Shown one piece after another: positions 1-8,848 of a DNA stretch of 64,000 nucleotides. Under the pieces are notes generated by a model, which did no database searches, had not been told where the DNA came from, and saw only the letters and a list, made by a program, of their open reading frames with translations. The position numbers and the translations under genes are program-made. Position 1 is the first letter of the stretch. Every line of letters starts with the position of its first letter. The DNA comes from Pseudomonadota bacterium (lineage in GTDB: Bacteria > Pseudomonadota > Gammaproteobacteria > Burkholderiales > Burkholderiaceae_D): positions 1 through 64,000 of the forward strand of contig JAEXJM010000065.1 of the NCBI GenBank assembly GCA_023449275.1, given 5' to 3'.

Positions 1-493
1 GCGCGGTCATCCGGCCGATCCGGTGGGACCGGCCGGTAACCTGGCGGGAAAAACCGACAGGACGATCCATGGCCACCGCCCGGATACGTATTCCGACAGT
101 TCGGGTGTCGGCTGGGGAAAACGGTCTGACGGATTCATTCAACAGCGGGAAAAAATCAATGGCCGACACGTCTGCTGGCGCCGATGTCGTTCTTTTACCG
201 GCCCTTTTCGAACCGGAATGACCATGCCCGTGTGACGGATGGCAGAACGGCAAACCGGACAGCGTGCCGGTACAGGCCAATGCAAGAGGGAGCCGAAACG
301 GCAACAGGCTTCGGTGCAGCGGTTTCCCTCACCGGCTACCCGCATGGATTCAGGCGGTATGCCTGCGGTATGGTGCTGTCCTCACAAGACGAGACCAACA
401 TGGCTTACGTTTGGTTCTTCACATAGCCAAAGCCTTTTGGCCGGAGTATTCTTGAAAAAAAACGTGCAAATTCCTGGAAACAAGGAGACTGAC
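1..493. other. Region without a recognised gene, upstream of gabD
   Basis: No convincing gene was found here. Open frames exist on both strands, but none has a good ribosome site or a recognisable protein. The only useful signal is the AAGGAG Shine-Dalgarno at 482-487 that sets the gabD start. A cysteine-rich minus-strand frame (139-345) faintly recalls a ComF-like zinc finger but was not accepted. Confidence 0.5.
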
Positions 494-1954
494 ATGAGTA
501 CGCTGCACACAAGACTCGGGAAAAACGAATTTTTCAGGCCTGAAGCGTTCATCGGCGGGCAATGGGTCGAAACGGGCAAAACCTTTCCCGTCACCAATCC
601 GGCCTCCGGCGAAAAACTGGCGGACATGGCTTTCTGCGGCAGAAAACAGGCCGAAGCGGCCATCGCCGCCGCAGGCAAGGCTTTCCGGAGCTGGCGCAAA
701 ACCACCGCCACCGAACGTGCCGCCATCCTGAACCGCTGGTATGCGCTGATGGTGGAAAACCGTCCCTTCCTTGGCGAACTCATGACCGCCGAACAGGGCA
801 AACCCCTGCCCGAAGCACTGGGAGAAGTCGATTACGCCGCCAGCTTCATCCAGTGGTTCGCCGAAGAAGCGCGACGGGCCAATGGCGACATCATCCCGCC
901 GGTCAGGCCCCACTCACGCATCCTGGCGACGCGCGAACCCGTCGGGGTCGTCGCCGCCATCACGCCCTGGAATTTCCCGATGGCGATGTTGACGCGCAAA
1001 CTCGGCCCCGCCCTCGCAGCAGGCTGTACGGCACTCATCAAGCCAGCCAATGAAACCCCGCTATGCGCCAATGCCCTGCTGGCGATCGCGCAAAAGGCAG
1101 GCGTGCCGGACGGTGTCCTGAACAGCGTATCCGGCGACACGCTCGCCATTTCCGACGCGATCATGGCATCGTCTGACGTGCGCAAAATCACGTTTACCGG
1201 TTCGACCGCCGTCGGCAAGACACTGGTCAGAAATGCCGCCGACACCATGAAGCGCGTCTCGATGGAACTGGGCGGCAATGCCCCGATGATCGTTTTCGAC
1301 GATGCCGACCTCGATCTGGCAGTGGCGGGTACCATCGCCAACAAGTTCCGCAACGCCGGGCAGGTTTGTGTCGCCATCAACCGCCTGTACATTCAGGACA
1401 CGGTTTACGATACGTTCGTCGAAAAACTGGCGGCCGCCATCCGGTCGCTGAAAGTCGGCGACGGCATGACGCCGGGCGTGACCATCGGCCCCCTGATCCA
1501 CGAAAAAGGGCTTGAAAAAGTCCGGCGCCATGTCAGTGACGCAAAATCGAAAGGCGGCAAAATCATCACCGGTGGCCGACAAAGCCCGCTCGGCGGCACT
1601 TTTTACGAACCGACCCTGATCGCCGACGCCCGTGACGACATGCTGCTGGCCCGCGAGGAAACTTTCGGGCCGGTCGCCGCCTGCTTCCGGTTCAAAACGG
1701 AAGAAGAAGCCGTCAGGCGCGCGAACGACACGCCTTTCGGGCTGGCCGCCTACTTCTACTCCCGGGACATTTCCCGCGTCTTCCGCGTTTCCGAAGCGAT
1801 CGAAGCGGGCATGATCGGCATCAACGACACGGGGGTATCGACCGCCGTCGCCCCGTTCGGTGGCGTCAAGGAATCCGGCCTCGGTCGCGAAGGTTCCGTT
1901 CTCGGACTGGAAGAATACCTTGAAGTCAAAACCCTGCATCTGGGCAACCTGTAA
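494..1954 (+). CDS. gabD: Succinate-semialdehyde dehydrogenase (aldehyde dehydrogenase family)
   Basis: This is a 486-residue NAD(P)-dependent aldehyde dehydrogenase of the GabD group, which oxidises succinate semialdehyde (or glutarate semialdehyde) to the acid in the cytoplasm. The start at 494 is chosen because AAGGAG lies 7 bases upstream and the protein then begins like GabD; an open frame continues further upstream but has no homologous sequence. Visible motifs are the substrate/cofactor segment ITPWNFP, the glycine motif FTGSTAVGK, the general base E258 in MELGGNAP, and the catalytic cysteine C292 in NAGQVCVAINR. Full length for the family. It appears to be a single-gene unit, followed by a hairpin. 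The exact semialdehyde used cannot be told from sequence. Confidence 0.93.
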   Translation: MSTLHTRLGKNEFFRPEAFIGGQWVETGKTFPVTNPASGEKLADMAFCGRKQAEAAIAAAGKAFRSWRKTTATERAAILNRWYALMVENRPFLGELMTAEQGKPLPEALGEVDYAASFIQWFAEEARRANGDIIPPVRPHSRILATREPVGVVAAITPWNFPMAMLTRKLGPALAAGCTALIKPANETPLCANALLAIAQKAGVPDGVLNSVSGDTLAISDAIMASSDVRKITFTGSTAVGKTLVRNAADTMKRVSMELGGNAPMIVFDDADLDLAVAGTIANKFRNAGQVCVAINRLYIQDTVYDTFVEKLAAAIRSLKVGDGMTPGVTIGPLIHEKGLEKVRRHVSDAKSKGGKIITGGRQSPLGGTFYEPTLIADARDDMLLAREETFGPVAACFRFKTEEEAVRRANDTPFGLAAYFYSRDISRVFRVSEAIEAGMIGINDTGVSTAVAPFGGVKESGLGREGSVLGLEEYLEVKTLHLGNL

Positions 1955-1972
1955 GCCGATGCTCCCCCGCAC

Positions 1973-1997
1973 ACCGGGCCAGATGCACCGGCCCGGT
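1973..1997 (+). terminator. Hairpin after gabD (weak terminator)
   Basis: An 8-bp perfect stem (ACCGGGCC / GGCCCGGT) with a 9-base loop follows the gabD stop codon. There is no T-run after it, so it is at best a weak intrinsic terminator. Confidence 0.4.
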
Positions 1998-2006
1998 TCC
2001 CTGCGA

Positions 2007-2012
2007 TACAAT
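2007..2012 (+). promoter_or_regulatory. -10 box for the Sel1 gene; decides its start
   Basis: TACAAT at 2007-2012 matches the sigma-70 -10 consensus. It overlaps the first in-frame ATG (2011), so that ATG would not be on the transcript. This supports the ATG at 2044. The same TACAAT element sits just before other genes in the window (3260, 6696, 27394, 53467). Confidence 0.5.
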
Positions 2013-2043
2013 GACGGCAATATCCTCTCCCAGCCTGAATATC

Positions 2044-3216
2044 ATGCCATCACCTCATCGAATCCTGCTGAAAACCGCATTTGCCTGTTATGCACTGGCC
2101 CTGATTCCGGCCGCACAGGCTCATGACGGCAAGCCGGACGCGCCTGAACCGGCCGAAGCCGTCATCACGCCTGCCCAAACCACCCTACCGGTTTCCCCCC
2201 CATCCGGCAAGACAGCCGACAGGGTTCCCGATTCCGGCAAGCCGGCCCCTGACAACCGCGACGCCAAAACCTGGTTCCATCTGGGCATGATGGCAAAAAA
2301 CGGCTATGGCGTTCCCGCCGATCCGGCCATGGCAGGCGAATACTTCGAAAAAGCGGCGGAGCAGGGATACAAACCTGCCATATACCAGCTTGCCCTGATG
2401 CAGTTTTCCGGCACATACGGCCCACAGGACAAGGCGGCCGCCATCGGACTATTCGGAAAACTCGCCGGCGACGGCTTCGCCCCTGCCCAGTACACCCTCG
2501 GATACCTGACCCTGAAAGGCGATGGAATCCCCCCAAATCCCGTCGAAGCGAAATCATGGTTTGAAAAGGCGGCTGCACAAAACGATGTCCGCGCGACAGC
2601 ATCTCTTGCCTGGCTCTATCTCGAAGGTATCGGCACCCGTGCAGACGATACCCGGGCCGCGGCCCTGTTCAGAAAAGCGGCCCTGATGAACGATGCCTTC
2701 AGTCAGGACCAGCTGGGCCTGATGACCGGACAGGGACGTGGCGCCCCTGTCGATCGTGTCGAGGCGTTCTCATGGTTCGAAAAAGCGGCAATGCAGGGAT
2801 ATGCTCCGGCCCAATATCATCTGGCGCTGATGTATCTGGGTGACACCGGCATCAAACCCGATCCTGAAAAAGCCGTCACATGGCTTTCGGCGTCAGCCGC
2901 CAACGGACATGTCGAAGCCCAGCATTTCTACGCCAGCATCCTTTACATCGGTTACGGCGTCAAACAGGATATCCCGAAAGCGATAACATACTTTACGCAG
3001 GCAGCCAAAAACGGCCACGCCGAATCGCAATACATACTGGGTACCATTTACGTCAGGGGCAATGGCGTCGTCGCTGACCTGAAAAAAGCGCGCGAGTGGT
3101 TTCTGGAAGCGGAAAAGGCCGGTCATCCGGAGGCGAAGAACGCCCTTGCCAAACTCGACGAAATGGAAACCGCCATCCCGTCCGGAACCGGCGCAACCGG
3201 GCAAAACCCCCCATAG
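2044..3216 (+). CDS. Exported Sel1-repeat (TPR-like) protein
   Basis: A 390-residue protein made of a signal peptide (start MPSPHRILLKTAFACYALAL, cleavage probably after AQA), a Pro/Ala-rich linker, and about eight Sel1-like repeats. The repeats show the usual pattern of short helices with G.GV..D...A..WFEKAA.QG..AQ. Sel1 repeats are alpha-solenoid scaffolds for protein-protein contacts; no catalytic domain is present. The start is taken at 2044 because this gives the signal peptide directly and because an earlier ATG at 2011 lies inside a -10 box. It is one of at least four Sel1 proteins in this window. Partner unknown. Confidence 0.85.
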   Translation: MPSPHRILLKTAFACYALALIPAAQAHDGKPDAPEPAEAVITPAQTTLPVSPPSGKTADRVPDSGKPAPDNRDAKTWFHLGMMAKNGYGVPADPAMAGEYFEKAAEQGYKPAIYQLALMQFSGTYGPQDKAAAIGLFGKLAGDGFAPAQYTLGYLTLKGDGIPPNPVEAKSWFEKAAAQNDVRATASLAWLYLEGIGTRADDTRAAALFRKAALMNDAFSQDQLGLMTGQGRGAPVDRVEAFSWFEKAAMQGYAPAQYHLALMYLGDTGIKPDPEKAVTWLSASAANGHVEAQHFYASILYIGYGVKQDIPKAITYFTQAAKNGHAESQYILGTIYVRGNGVVADLKKAREWFLEAEKAGHPEAKNALAKLDEMETAIPSGTGATGQNPP

Positions 3217-3259
3217 GCCTGAACCGGAGAAACCGCAACCGCCATACCGCCGATTGCGC

Positions 3260-3265
3260 TACAAT
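3260..3265 (+). promoter_or_regulatory. -10 box upstream of thyA
   Basis: TACAAT lies 35 bases before the thyA ATG. No strong -35 box was seen. Confidence 0.4.
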
Positions 3266-3300
3266 CGCGTTCATGGCATCCCAACCGACAAGACATCAAC

Positions 3301-4134
3301 ATGGAAAAACAATACCTTGGCCTGTTACAGGAAATACTGGATTCCGGCATCGACAAGGGTGACCGTACCGGCACCGGCACCCGCGCCGTTTTCGGCCGCA
3401 TGATGCGGCACGACCTGAAAAACGGCCTGCCGCTTCTGACGACCAAACGCCTGCACATCCGTTCCATCATCCATGAACTGCTCTGGTTTCTGCAGGGCGG
3501 TACCAACATCCAATACCTGAACGAGAACAAGGTCACCATCTGGGACGAATGGGCCACCGAAAACGGCGACCTCGGCCCCATTTACGGTGCACAATGGCGG
3601 GCATGGGAAGGCTCCGACGGGAAAATACATGATCAGGTCACCTCCGTCATCGACTCCATCCGCAGCAATCCGGACAGCCGCCGCCACATCATCAGCGCAT
3701 GGAACGTCGCCCTGTTGCCGAGCGAAAAAATGTCCCCGCAGGACAACGTCAGGGCAGGCAAAATGGCACTGGCGCCCTGCCATGTCATGTACCAGTTCCA
3801 GGTGGCCGCCGGACGGCTCTCCTGCATGATGACCCAGCGTTCCGGCGACATCTTTCTGGGCATCCCGTACAACACCGCATCCACCGCCTTTCTGACCCAC
3901 ATGATCGCACAGCAGTGCGGTCTGGAACCCGGCGAGATCATCCATTCCATTGGCGATCTGCACCTGTACAAAAACCATTTCGATCAGGCGAAACAGCAAC
4001 TCTCCCGCGAACCCCGTGCCCTGCCGCGACTGAAACTGAACAACAGGCCATCCATCTTCGATTACCGTTTCGAGGACTTCGACATCACCGGCTACGACCC
4101 GCACCCCGCCATTGCCGCACCGATCGCGGTTTGA
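3301..4134 (+). CDS. thyA: Thymidylate synthase
   Basis: A 277-residue thymidylate synthase that methylates dUMP to dTMP using 5,10-methylene-tetrahydrofolate. The folate/dUMP signature is clear: DRTGTGT near residue 21, the WDEWA segment, the catalytic C160 in [11 protein letters not shown], the [13 protein letters not shown] motif, and the C-terminal [10 protein letters not shown]. Length is close to the short (E. coli-like, about 264 residue) class. It stands behind its own -10 box. A broken acetyltransferase gene follows immediately with no spacing. Confidence 0.97.
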   Translation: MEKQYLGLLQEILDSGIDKGDRTGTGTRAVFGRMMRHDLKNGLPLLTTKRLHIRSIIHELLWFLQGGTNIQYLNENKVTIWDEWATENGDLGPIYGAQWRAWEGSDGKIHDQVTSVIDSIRSNPDSRRHIISAWNVALLPSEKMSPQDNVRAGKMALAPCHVMYQFQVAAGRLSCMMTQRSGDIFLGIPYNTASTAFLTHMIAQQCGLEPGEIIHSIGDLHLYKNHFDQAKQQLSREPRALPRLKLNNRPSIFDYRFEDFDITGYDPHPAIAAPIAV

Positions 4135-4164
4135 ATGGCAACGCAAGCGGTGGGCGAGCTGAAA

Positions 4165-4517
4165 ATGGAAGAATCCCCTTGCAGGATCCGGCAGGCGACA
4201 AGGCACGATCCGGATGATCTGGCCAAATTGGCGTTGTTGATGTGGACAAAGCCTTCTTTCGAAGACCTGAAAACTGGATTCGATACCCTGATGAATCAGG
4301 GGAAAACGGTTTTTTTCCTTCCTGAACAGAAAAATGCCCATGCCGGTTTCGCCCGGTGCCGGATAAGGCATGATGATGTCGAAGGGACAACGACCCGCAC
4401 GGCCGGATATCCTGAAGGGATATTGCCCAGCCCGAATATCGCGGCAACGGCCTGGCCGGAAGTCTCCTGAACGCCTGTGAAACTTTCCTGTTTTCCAACC
4501 CTGCACATCATTCATGA
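4165..4517 (+). pseudogene. Frameshifted AAC(6')-like GNAT acetyltransferase remnant
   Basis: The first frame reads through a GNAT N-terminal half resembling aminoglycoside 6'-N-acetyltransferases: IRHDDVEGTTTRTAGYPEGI, close to the family's RHDYV.G...PV.FLEGI. It then goes into nonsense and stops at 4470. A one-base shift near 4412-4416 restores the next motif, QPEYRGNGLAGSLLNACE, the acetyl-CoA loop, ending at 4517. The span (353 bases) is one base short of a whole number of codons, as expected for a single deletion. The reconstructed protein is about 117 residues, against about 145 in the family, so the last helix and strand are also missing. Probably inactive. The upstream ATG at 4135, abutting thyA, is an alternative start. 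Confidence 0.75.
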
Positions 4518-4829
4518 ATCGTGACATCGATCGTTTCATCTTTTCATGGAAAAACGGCTTTTTCCCTCTGAAACACCTCACATTTATCAGAAAAGAACCG
4601 TTTCATGACAAACGCCCGCCAGCCGGATGCCCTGTGACAGCCCCCACTCCGGACATACGGGACAGGATTCCCGCCAATGCCTCCATAAAAGAAAAAATCC
4701 ATCCCGTTTTTTCAAAAATCGTCAGCCCGTTTCTCTATTCACGGCCCAAATCCGGTACACTTTCCGGTGTCCCCCCGCAAACGGGACAAACCGCACAATT
4801 ACCGACAACCTGTTCACTGGAGAGCAAAT
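4518..4829. other. Intergenic region before the SDR gene
   Basis: No gene seen. The stretch is AT-richer than its surroundings and should hold the promoter of the SDR gene. A TACACT at about 4756 is a possible -10 box. Confidence 0.35.
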
Positions 4830-5684
4830 ATGGAAAACAGCCGCCCGAAAAACAACAAAATCTGGTTCATCACCGGCGCATCCAGAGGATTCGGACTGGA
4901 ACTGGCCAAACAACTCCTCTCCAAAGGCAACAGGGTCGCCGCGACCACCCGCCGCCTTGCCAATCTGGAAGGGGCATTCTCGCGTGAAACCGACCGGTTC
5001 CTGCCGCTGGAAACCGACCTGACCGACGAAGCGTCCGTTCAGGAAGCCGTGGCGAAAACCGTCAGGAAATTCGGCACGATCGACGTTGTCGTCAACAACG
5101 CCGGCTACGGGCAGTTCGGTTACATCGAGGAAATCAGCGACGCCCTGTTGCGCAGGCAGTTCGACGTCAACGTATTCGGCACGCTCAACGTCATCCGCGC
5201 CACCCTGCCGACCCTGCGCAAACAGCGTAGCGGGCATATCTTCAACATCTCTTCCATGGCGGGCTACACCGGATTTCCGGGCAGCGGCATTTACTGCGCC
5301 TCCAAATTCGCGGTCGATGGCCTCTCCGAATCCCTGAGGGATGAAGTCGCCGACTTCGGCATTGCCGTCACCTGCGTCAAGCCCGGCAACTTCCGTACCG
5401 ACTTTCTGGCGGATTCCATGCAGTTCGAGGATTGTGCCATCCCCGATTACACCGAAAAACGCGAAGCCTTCCACATGCTCCTGAAAGGCATGAACCACAA
5501 ACAGGGAGGCGACCCGGCAAAAGGCGTCGAAATCATCCTCTCCGTTGCCGACATGGCCCAGCCGCCCCTGCACCTTTTCCTCGGTGCCGACGCCTACAAG
5601 GTGGCCAGCCGCAAGATCAGGAAAGTGCAGGCCGACATGGATTCGATCCAGCCTGTCGCCATCGACACCAACTTCCCGGACTGA
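4830..5684 (+). CDS. Short-chain dehydrogenase/reductase
   Basis: A 284-residue classical SDR oxidoreductase. The Rossmann cofactor motif TGASRGFG is at residues 14-21, NNAG follows at about residue 90, and the catalytic Ser...Tyr-x-x-x-Lys triad is in SSMAGYTGFPGSGIYCASK. The long C-terminal part (SMQFEDCAIPDYTEKREAFH) is typical of the oxidoreductase group acting on ketones or aldehydes of unknown identity. The start at 4830 is fixed by a GGAGAG Shine-Dalgarno at 4819-4824; upstream in-frame ATG codons have no ribosome site. Substrate cannot be assigned. A terminator-like hairpin follows. Confidence 0.88.
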   Translation: MENSRPKNNKIWFITGASRGFGLELAKQLLSKGNRVAATTRRLANLEGAFSRETDRFLPLETDLTDEASVQEAVAKTVRKFGTIDVVVNNAGYGQFGYIEEISDALLRRQFDVNVFGTLNVIRATLPTLRKQRSGHIFNISSMAGYTGFPGSGIYCASKFAVDGLSESLRDEVADFGIAVTCVKPGNFRTDFLADSMQFEDCAIPDYTEKREAFHMLLKGMNHKQGGDPAKGVEIILSVADMAQPPLHLFLGADAYKVASRKIRKVQADMDSIQPVAIDTNFPD

Positions 5685-5700
5685 TACAAGGCCCTCCGTT

Positions 5701-5727
5701 CCCTTTCCGTCCCTGGCGCGGAAAGGG
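5701..5727 (+). terminator. Hairpin after the SDR gene
   Basis: A 9-bp perfect stem (CCCTTTCCG / CGGAAAGGG) lies 16 bases after the SDR stop codon, followed by a weak T-containing stretch. Confidence 0.5.
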
Positions 5728-5739
5728 ATGATCTTTCAA

Positions 5740-5768
5740 TTGTTTACCGGCATCCAACTTGCTAAAAT
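5740..5768 (+). promoter_or_regulatory. Sigma-70 promoter, TTGTTT-17-TAAAAT
   Basis: A -35 like TTGTTT (5740-5745) and a -10 TAAAAT (5763-5768) are separated by exactly 17 bases, 45 bases upstream of the next gene. Confidence 0.6.
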
Positions 5769-5812
5769 ACGGCTTTTGCCGAAACCTTCGGGCCAACAGC
5801 CCATAACCGATC

Positions 5813-6385
5813 ATGTTCACGACAAACCGCACGACAAACCGAAAACAGCCTCTGGCCTTTTTCCTCGCCCTGCTCCTGATCCTCGCCGTTTCCATCGCCG
5901 CACCGGTCGATACGGCCCGCGCGGACAACCTCTCGCAAGGCATGGAACTGTACCAGCAGAAAAAATTCAGGGAAGCGACCCCCTATCTCGAGAAAGCGGC
6001 TCAGGAAGGCCACGAACAGGCCATTGCCGCACTGGATGTGATTTATGCCGCCGAGACACCGGCCGTCCCGTCAAATGACAGGGATGCCACCAAAGACAAG
6101 CCGGCCGGCGTGACGGAAAAGGCCGATACGGCCGCAAAGGCTGCGCCGCAGGCTGAAGAACCGCAAGGCAAAACCCAGTACGAACGGGCCACCGTTACCG
6201 AAGACCCGAAAGAAGCCGAAAACCGGGCGTTCCTGCGCAAAATGCTGTTCCTCGGAACGGCCGTCATCATCATCCTGTTGTGGGTCGTGCAATACCTGTT
6301 CATGAAGCGCCTGCGCAACAGGCACTTCCGCAAAATGACACCGCAGGAACTGGCGGCGGAAGCCAAAAAGAACAAAAAGAAATAA
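5813..6385 (+). CDS. Small TPR-like protein with a C-terminal membrane anchor
   Basis: A 190-residue protein of unknown function. It has an N-terminal signal or anchor (hydrophobic from about residue 14 to 31), one short Sel1/TPR-like helix pair (MELYQQKKFREATPYLEKAAQEGHEQA), a charged Ala/Pro/Lys linker, a second membrane segment (about residues 144-162, LFLGTAVIIILLWVVQYLF) and a basic tail ending in KKNKKK. The QQKK repeat matches that of the Sel1 protein at 8.8 kb, so the two may share a partner. It has its own promoter and a strong terminator, so it is monocistronic. Confidence 0.7.
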   Translation: MFTTNRTTNRKQPLAFFLALLLILAVSIAAPVDTARADNLSQGMELYQQKKFREATPYLEKAAQEGHEQAIAALDVIYAAETPAVPSNDRDATKDKPAGVTEKADTAAKAAPQAEEPQGKTQYERATVTEDPKEAENRAFLRKMLFLGTAVIIILLWVVQYLFMKRLRNRHFRKMTPQELAAEAKKNKKK

Positions 6386-6440
6386 TCCTGCCATACCGGT
6401 TTGCCCATATTCCCGAAAGCGGACAGGGCATCCGGCCCGA

Positions 6441-6477
6441 AAAAAACCTGCGAGTCCGGCGACATCGCAGGTTTTTT
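6441..6477 (+). terminator. Intrinsic terminator
   Basis: A-run, stem CCTGCGA / TCGCAGG with a GC-rich loop, then TTTTTT. Good match to a rho-independent terminator for the 5.8-6.4 kb gene. The rest of 6386-6707 holds nothing else recognisable. Confidence 0.8.
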
Positions 6478-6695
6478 CATTTTCCGAAATTCCGGCCGAC
6501 GACCCCCATCCATCACACATCAATACCGGAACGCTCCCCGTTTTCCTGTCATCCTGAAAACAATGTCCCCAAACCGTGTCCCAAAAGGATCAGGCCGCCA
6601 TCCCCCACACGCCGGCACACAGACGGAACGGCATCCCGTTTTCAGGATTTCACCAGCCCCCCGTTTCCCGTCACAAACAAAACACCGGCTCGCGG

Positions 6696-6701
6696 TACAA
6701 T
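6696..6701 (+). promoter_or_regulatory. -10 box abutting a start codon (possible leaderless transcript)
   Basis: TACAAT ends 6 bases before the ATG at 6708. Transcription would then start at or next to the ATG, leaving no room for a Shine-Dalgarno; none is visible. Confidence 0.45.
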
Positions 6702-6707
6702 ACCGGC

Positions 6708-7319
6708 ATGAGCAAATGGATCAAAATCGCTGTCATTGCATTCTGCATTTTCATCGCCTACATCTTTCTCTCGATCGCGTGGTTCTCCACCGTTGACGAG
6801 AAAAAGACGGCAGACGCCGCCATCATACTGGGCGCCGCCGCCTGGTATAAACGGCCTTCCCCCGTATTCGAGGAACGCATCAACCACGGCATCTGGCTGT
6901 ACAGGAACGGTTATGTCAAAAAACTGATCCTGACCGGCGGAAAATCCAGAAAAGCCCCTTTTTCCGAGGCTTTCGTCGCCCGGCGTTACGCGCTCAAGAA
7001 CCGGGTGCCGGAAGAAGACATCCTCATCGAGGAAGAATCGATGACCACGCGCCAGAACCTGCTGAACGCCAGGGCACTGATGGAAGAAAACCATCTTTCG
7101 ACCGCCATCATCGTCAGCGACCCCATCCACATGAGAAGGGCCATGCAAATCGCCAGAGACCTCGACATCACCGCCTTCTCCTCACCGACGCCATCGACCC
7201 GATACGCGAGCTGGAAGGCCAAACTGAACTTCCTGTTCCAGGAAACCTGGCACATGATCGCCTATCTGGTTTATCCATCCGGCGCTCCCGAACCGGCGGC
7301 AGACAAAACGGATGACTGA
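6708..7319 (+). CDS. YdcF/SanA-like DUF218 membrane protein
   Basis: A 203-residue protein with an N-terminal membrane helix (residues 4-22) and a DUF218 domain as in E. coli YdcF and SanA. Characteristic pieces are DAAIILGAA at the first strand, RINHGIWLYRNGYVKKLILTGG, the acidic EEESMTTRQNLLNA loop, and VSDPIHMRRA. SanA relatives affect cell-envelope barrier function; the biochemical reaction is not established. The start at 6708 is chosen because the membrane helix begins there and a -10 box lies directly upstream. The longer frame upstream has no support. Confidence 0.8.
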   Translation: MSKWIKIAVIAFCIFIAYIFLSIAWFSTVDEKKTADAAIILGAAAWYKRPSPVFEERINHGIWLYRNGYVKKLILTGGKSRKAPFSEAFVARRYALKNRVPEEDILIEEESMTTRQNLLNARALMEENHLSTAIIVSDPIHMRRAMQIARDLDITAFSSPTPSTRYASWKAKLNFLFQETWHMIAYLVYPSGAPEPAADKTDD

Positions 7320-7424
7320 AAAATACCGGAAACCGTCTTTTCCGTTTTCATGGATTTCCGGAAAATACGGTAAAATGAATGTTTCCAATAACATACGCCA
7401 TAACAAACCCTGCCCCGCTACCTG

Positions 7425-7856
7425 ATGCCCATGAAAACGAAATCTGCCCGATACTGGTTTCCATTCCTGTCCGGTTTTCTGTTCCTGATACTGGCGGCAG
7501 GCGCCCATGCCGTCAACACCTACATCACCCCCGTCCCGCACCCGCCCATAGGCACCCTGTCCCCCTCGGAAGTGAAAAAGCTGATCCGGGTGCACAAAAA
7601 CGTGACCCTCATCGACGTGCGCAATGAGGCCGAATTCGAAAAGGGACACGTGCCCGGCGCCATAAACATCCCCGTCCATGTGCTGACGAACCAGCCCGAA
7701 CTGGTTCCGGCAGGCCCCGTCCTTCTGATCTGCCGGTCGGGACGGAGAGCGGAACGCGCCTACGACCTGATACACGACGAGCGCCCGACACAGCCATTAT
7801 GGTATCTTGAAGGGAGCCAGTCCGACCTGACGGACAGTACCGCCCCCATCCAGTGA
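7425..7856 (+). CDS. Exported rhodanese-like sulfurtransferase
   Basis: A 143-residue single-domain rhodanese with an N-terminal signal peptide (hydrophobic residues 11-27, cleavage probably after AHA). The domain runs from about residue 45: strand TLIDVRNEAEFEKGHVPGAINIPV, then the active-site cysteine C103 in LICRSGRRA. Export places it in the periplasm, where such proteins move sulfane sulfur or serve as redox or sensory domains. Starts at 7425 and 7431 are equally possible; no strong ribosome site is visible. A TAAAAT at 7370 is a candidate -10 box. Physiological donor and acceptor unknown. Confidence 0.83.
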   Translation: MPMKTKSARYWFPFLSGFLFLILAAGAHAVNTYITPVPHPPIGTLSPSEVKKLIRVHKNVTLIDVRNEAEFEKGHVPGAINIPVHVLTNQPELVPAGPVLLICRSGRRAERAYDLIHDERPTQPLWYLEGSQSDLTDSTAPIQ

Positions 7857-7983
7857 TCCGTCGGCATCCGTCCCGAATGCCGGATGGATCCGGAACGGAT
7901 CGGGATATGGCCTTCCGTTTGTACCATATTGCTGAAAAACACGTGTTCCATGGCAAACCGGAACCGATCACCCGGAGAATGAC

Positions 7984-8400
7984 ATGTGGAAAACCTACGC
8001 CCTCCTGTCCGCCTTTTTCGCGGCCCTGACAGCCATTTTCGCCAAACTCGGCGTCAGGGACGTCAATTCCGATCTGGCAACGGCCATCCGAACCCTCATC
8101 ATTCTCTTCATCACGTGGGGCATCGTCCTGTCGGGGAACCATTTCGGTGAAATCCGCGCCATCGGACGCCATACCTGGATTTTCCTGATCCTCTCGGGCA
8201 TTGCCACAGGCCTGTCATGGCTGTTCTACTTCAAGGCGCTTCAGGCCGGTGACGTTTCCTTCGTCGCACCGATCGACAAGCTCAGCGTGGTCATCACCAT
8301 CATCCTGTCGTTCGTCATCCTGAAAGAACCGGTCAACTGGCGCGTCATAGCCGGAGGCATGATGATTGCCGGAGGAAGTCTGGTGCTGCTGACGAAATGA
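7984..8400 (+). CDS. Small EamA/DMT-family membrane transporter
   Basis: A 138-residue, five-helix membrane protein holding a single EamA domain, half the size of usual ten-helix DMT exporters. Typical segments are AIFAKLGV near the start, GIATGLSWLFYFKALQAGDVSFVAPIDKLSVV, and the ending W.VIAGGMMIAGGSLVLL. Single-domain members are thought to work as dimers. Start supported by CCGGAGAAT just upstream. Substrate unknown. It is followed by a GC-rich hairpin (about 8424-8450) without a clear T-run. Confidence 0.82.
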   Translation: MWKTYALLSAFFAALTAIFAKLGVRDVNSDLATAIRTLIILFITWGIVLSGNHFGEIRAIGRHTWIFLILSGIATGLSWLFYFKALQAGDVSFVAPIDKLSVVITIILSFVILKEPVNWRVIAGGMMIAGGSLVLLTK

Positions 8401-8848
8401 AAAGTGACATGAAAAAGGCCGGCCGCCCCATCTCCGGCCGGAAGCCAGACCACACCGCAAACGAAAACCCGCCTGCCATTTCCATGCCCGCCGATACCGT
8501 CACGAACGATCTCAAACTTGCCTGAAAATCCTGAATGGACGCCCCTGTCCCGAAACCCCGGAATATCCGCCGCCTTGGCGACATCATGAAAAACGGATGG
8601 CATCGTGCAAGCCCTGACCGTATCAGCCAGACATCGACATGCCCCCTTCCAGTGACAAGCCTTTTTGCAAACCCCTCTCGCCAGAAAAAAGCGGTCTCCC
8701 TCCGGCTGGCCACAGCACCGGTTTTCCCCCATACCGCCCCTCCACGGATTTATTTCGCAAAAGCGTTTCGTCCACGCTTTTCCGGAAAGCGAGTGCCTGT
8801 CATAATGAAAGGATCAACGTTCATCCAGACATCGGGCATACCATTTTC
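8401..8848. other. Intergenic region without a recognised gene
   Basis: Apart from a GC-rich inverted repeat (GGCCGG/CCGGCC) right after the EamA gene, nothing is recognisable. Open frames on both strands look like chance. Confidence 0.4.

Noticed and set aside
139..345. Cysteine-rich minus-strand frame reminiscent of a ComF zinc finger
   Set aside because: Too short, no continuation in any frame and no ribosome site; resemblance is only a few residues.
2011..2043. Earlier ATG for the first Sel1 gene
   Set aside because: It lies inside a -10 box and would place 11 extra residues before the signal peptide.
3325..4581. A 418-codon minus-strand frame
   Set aside because: Antisense shadow of thyA.
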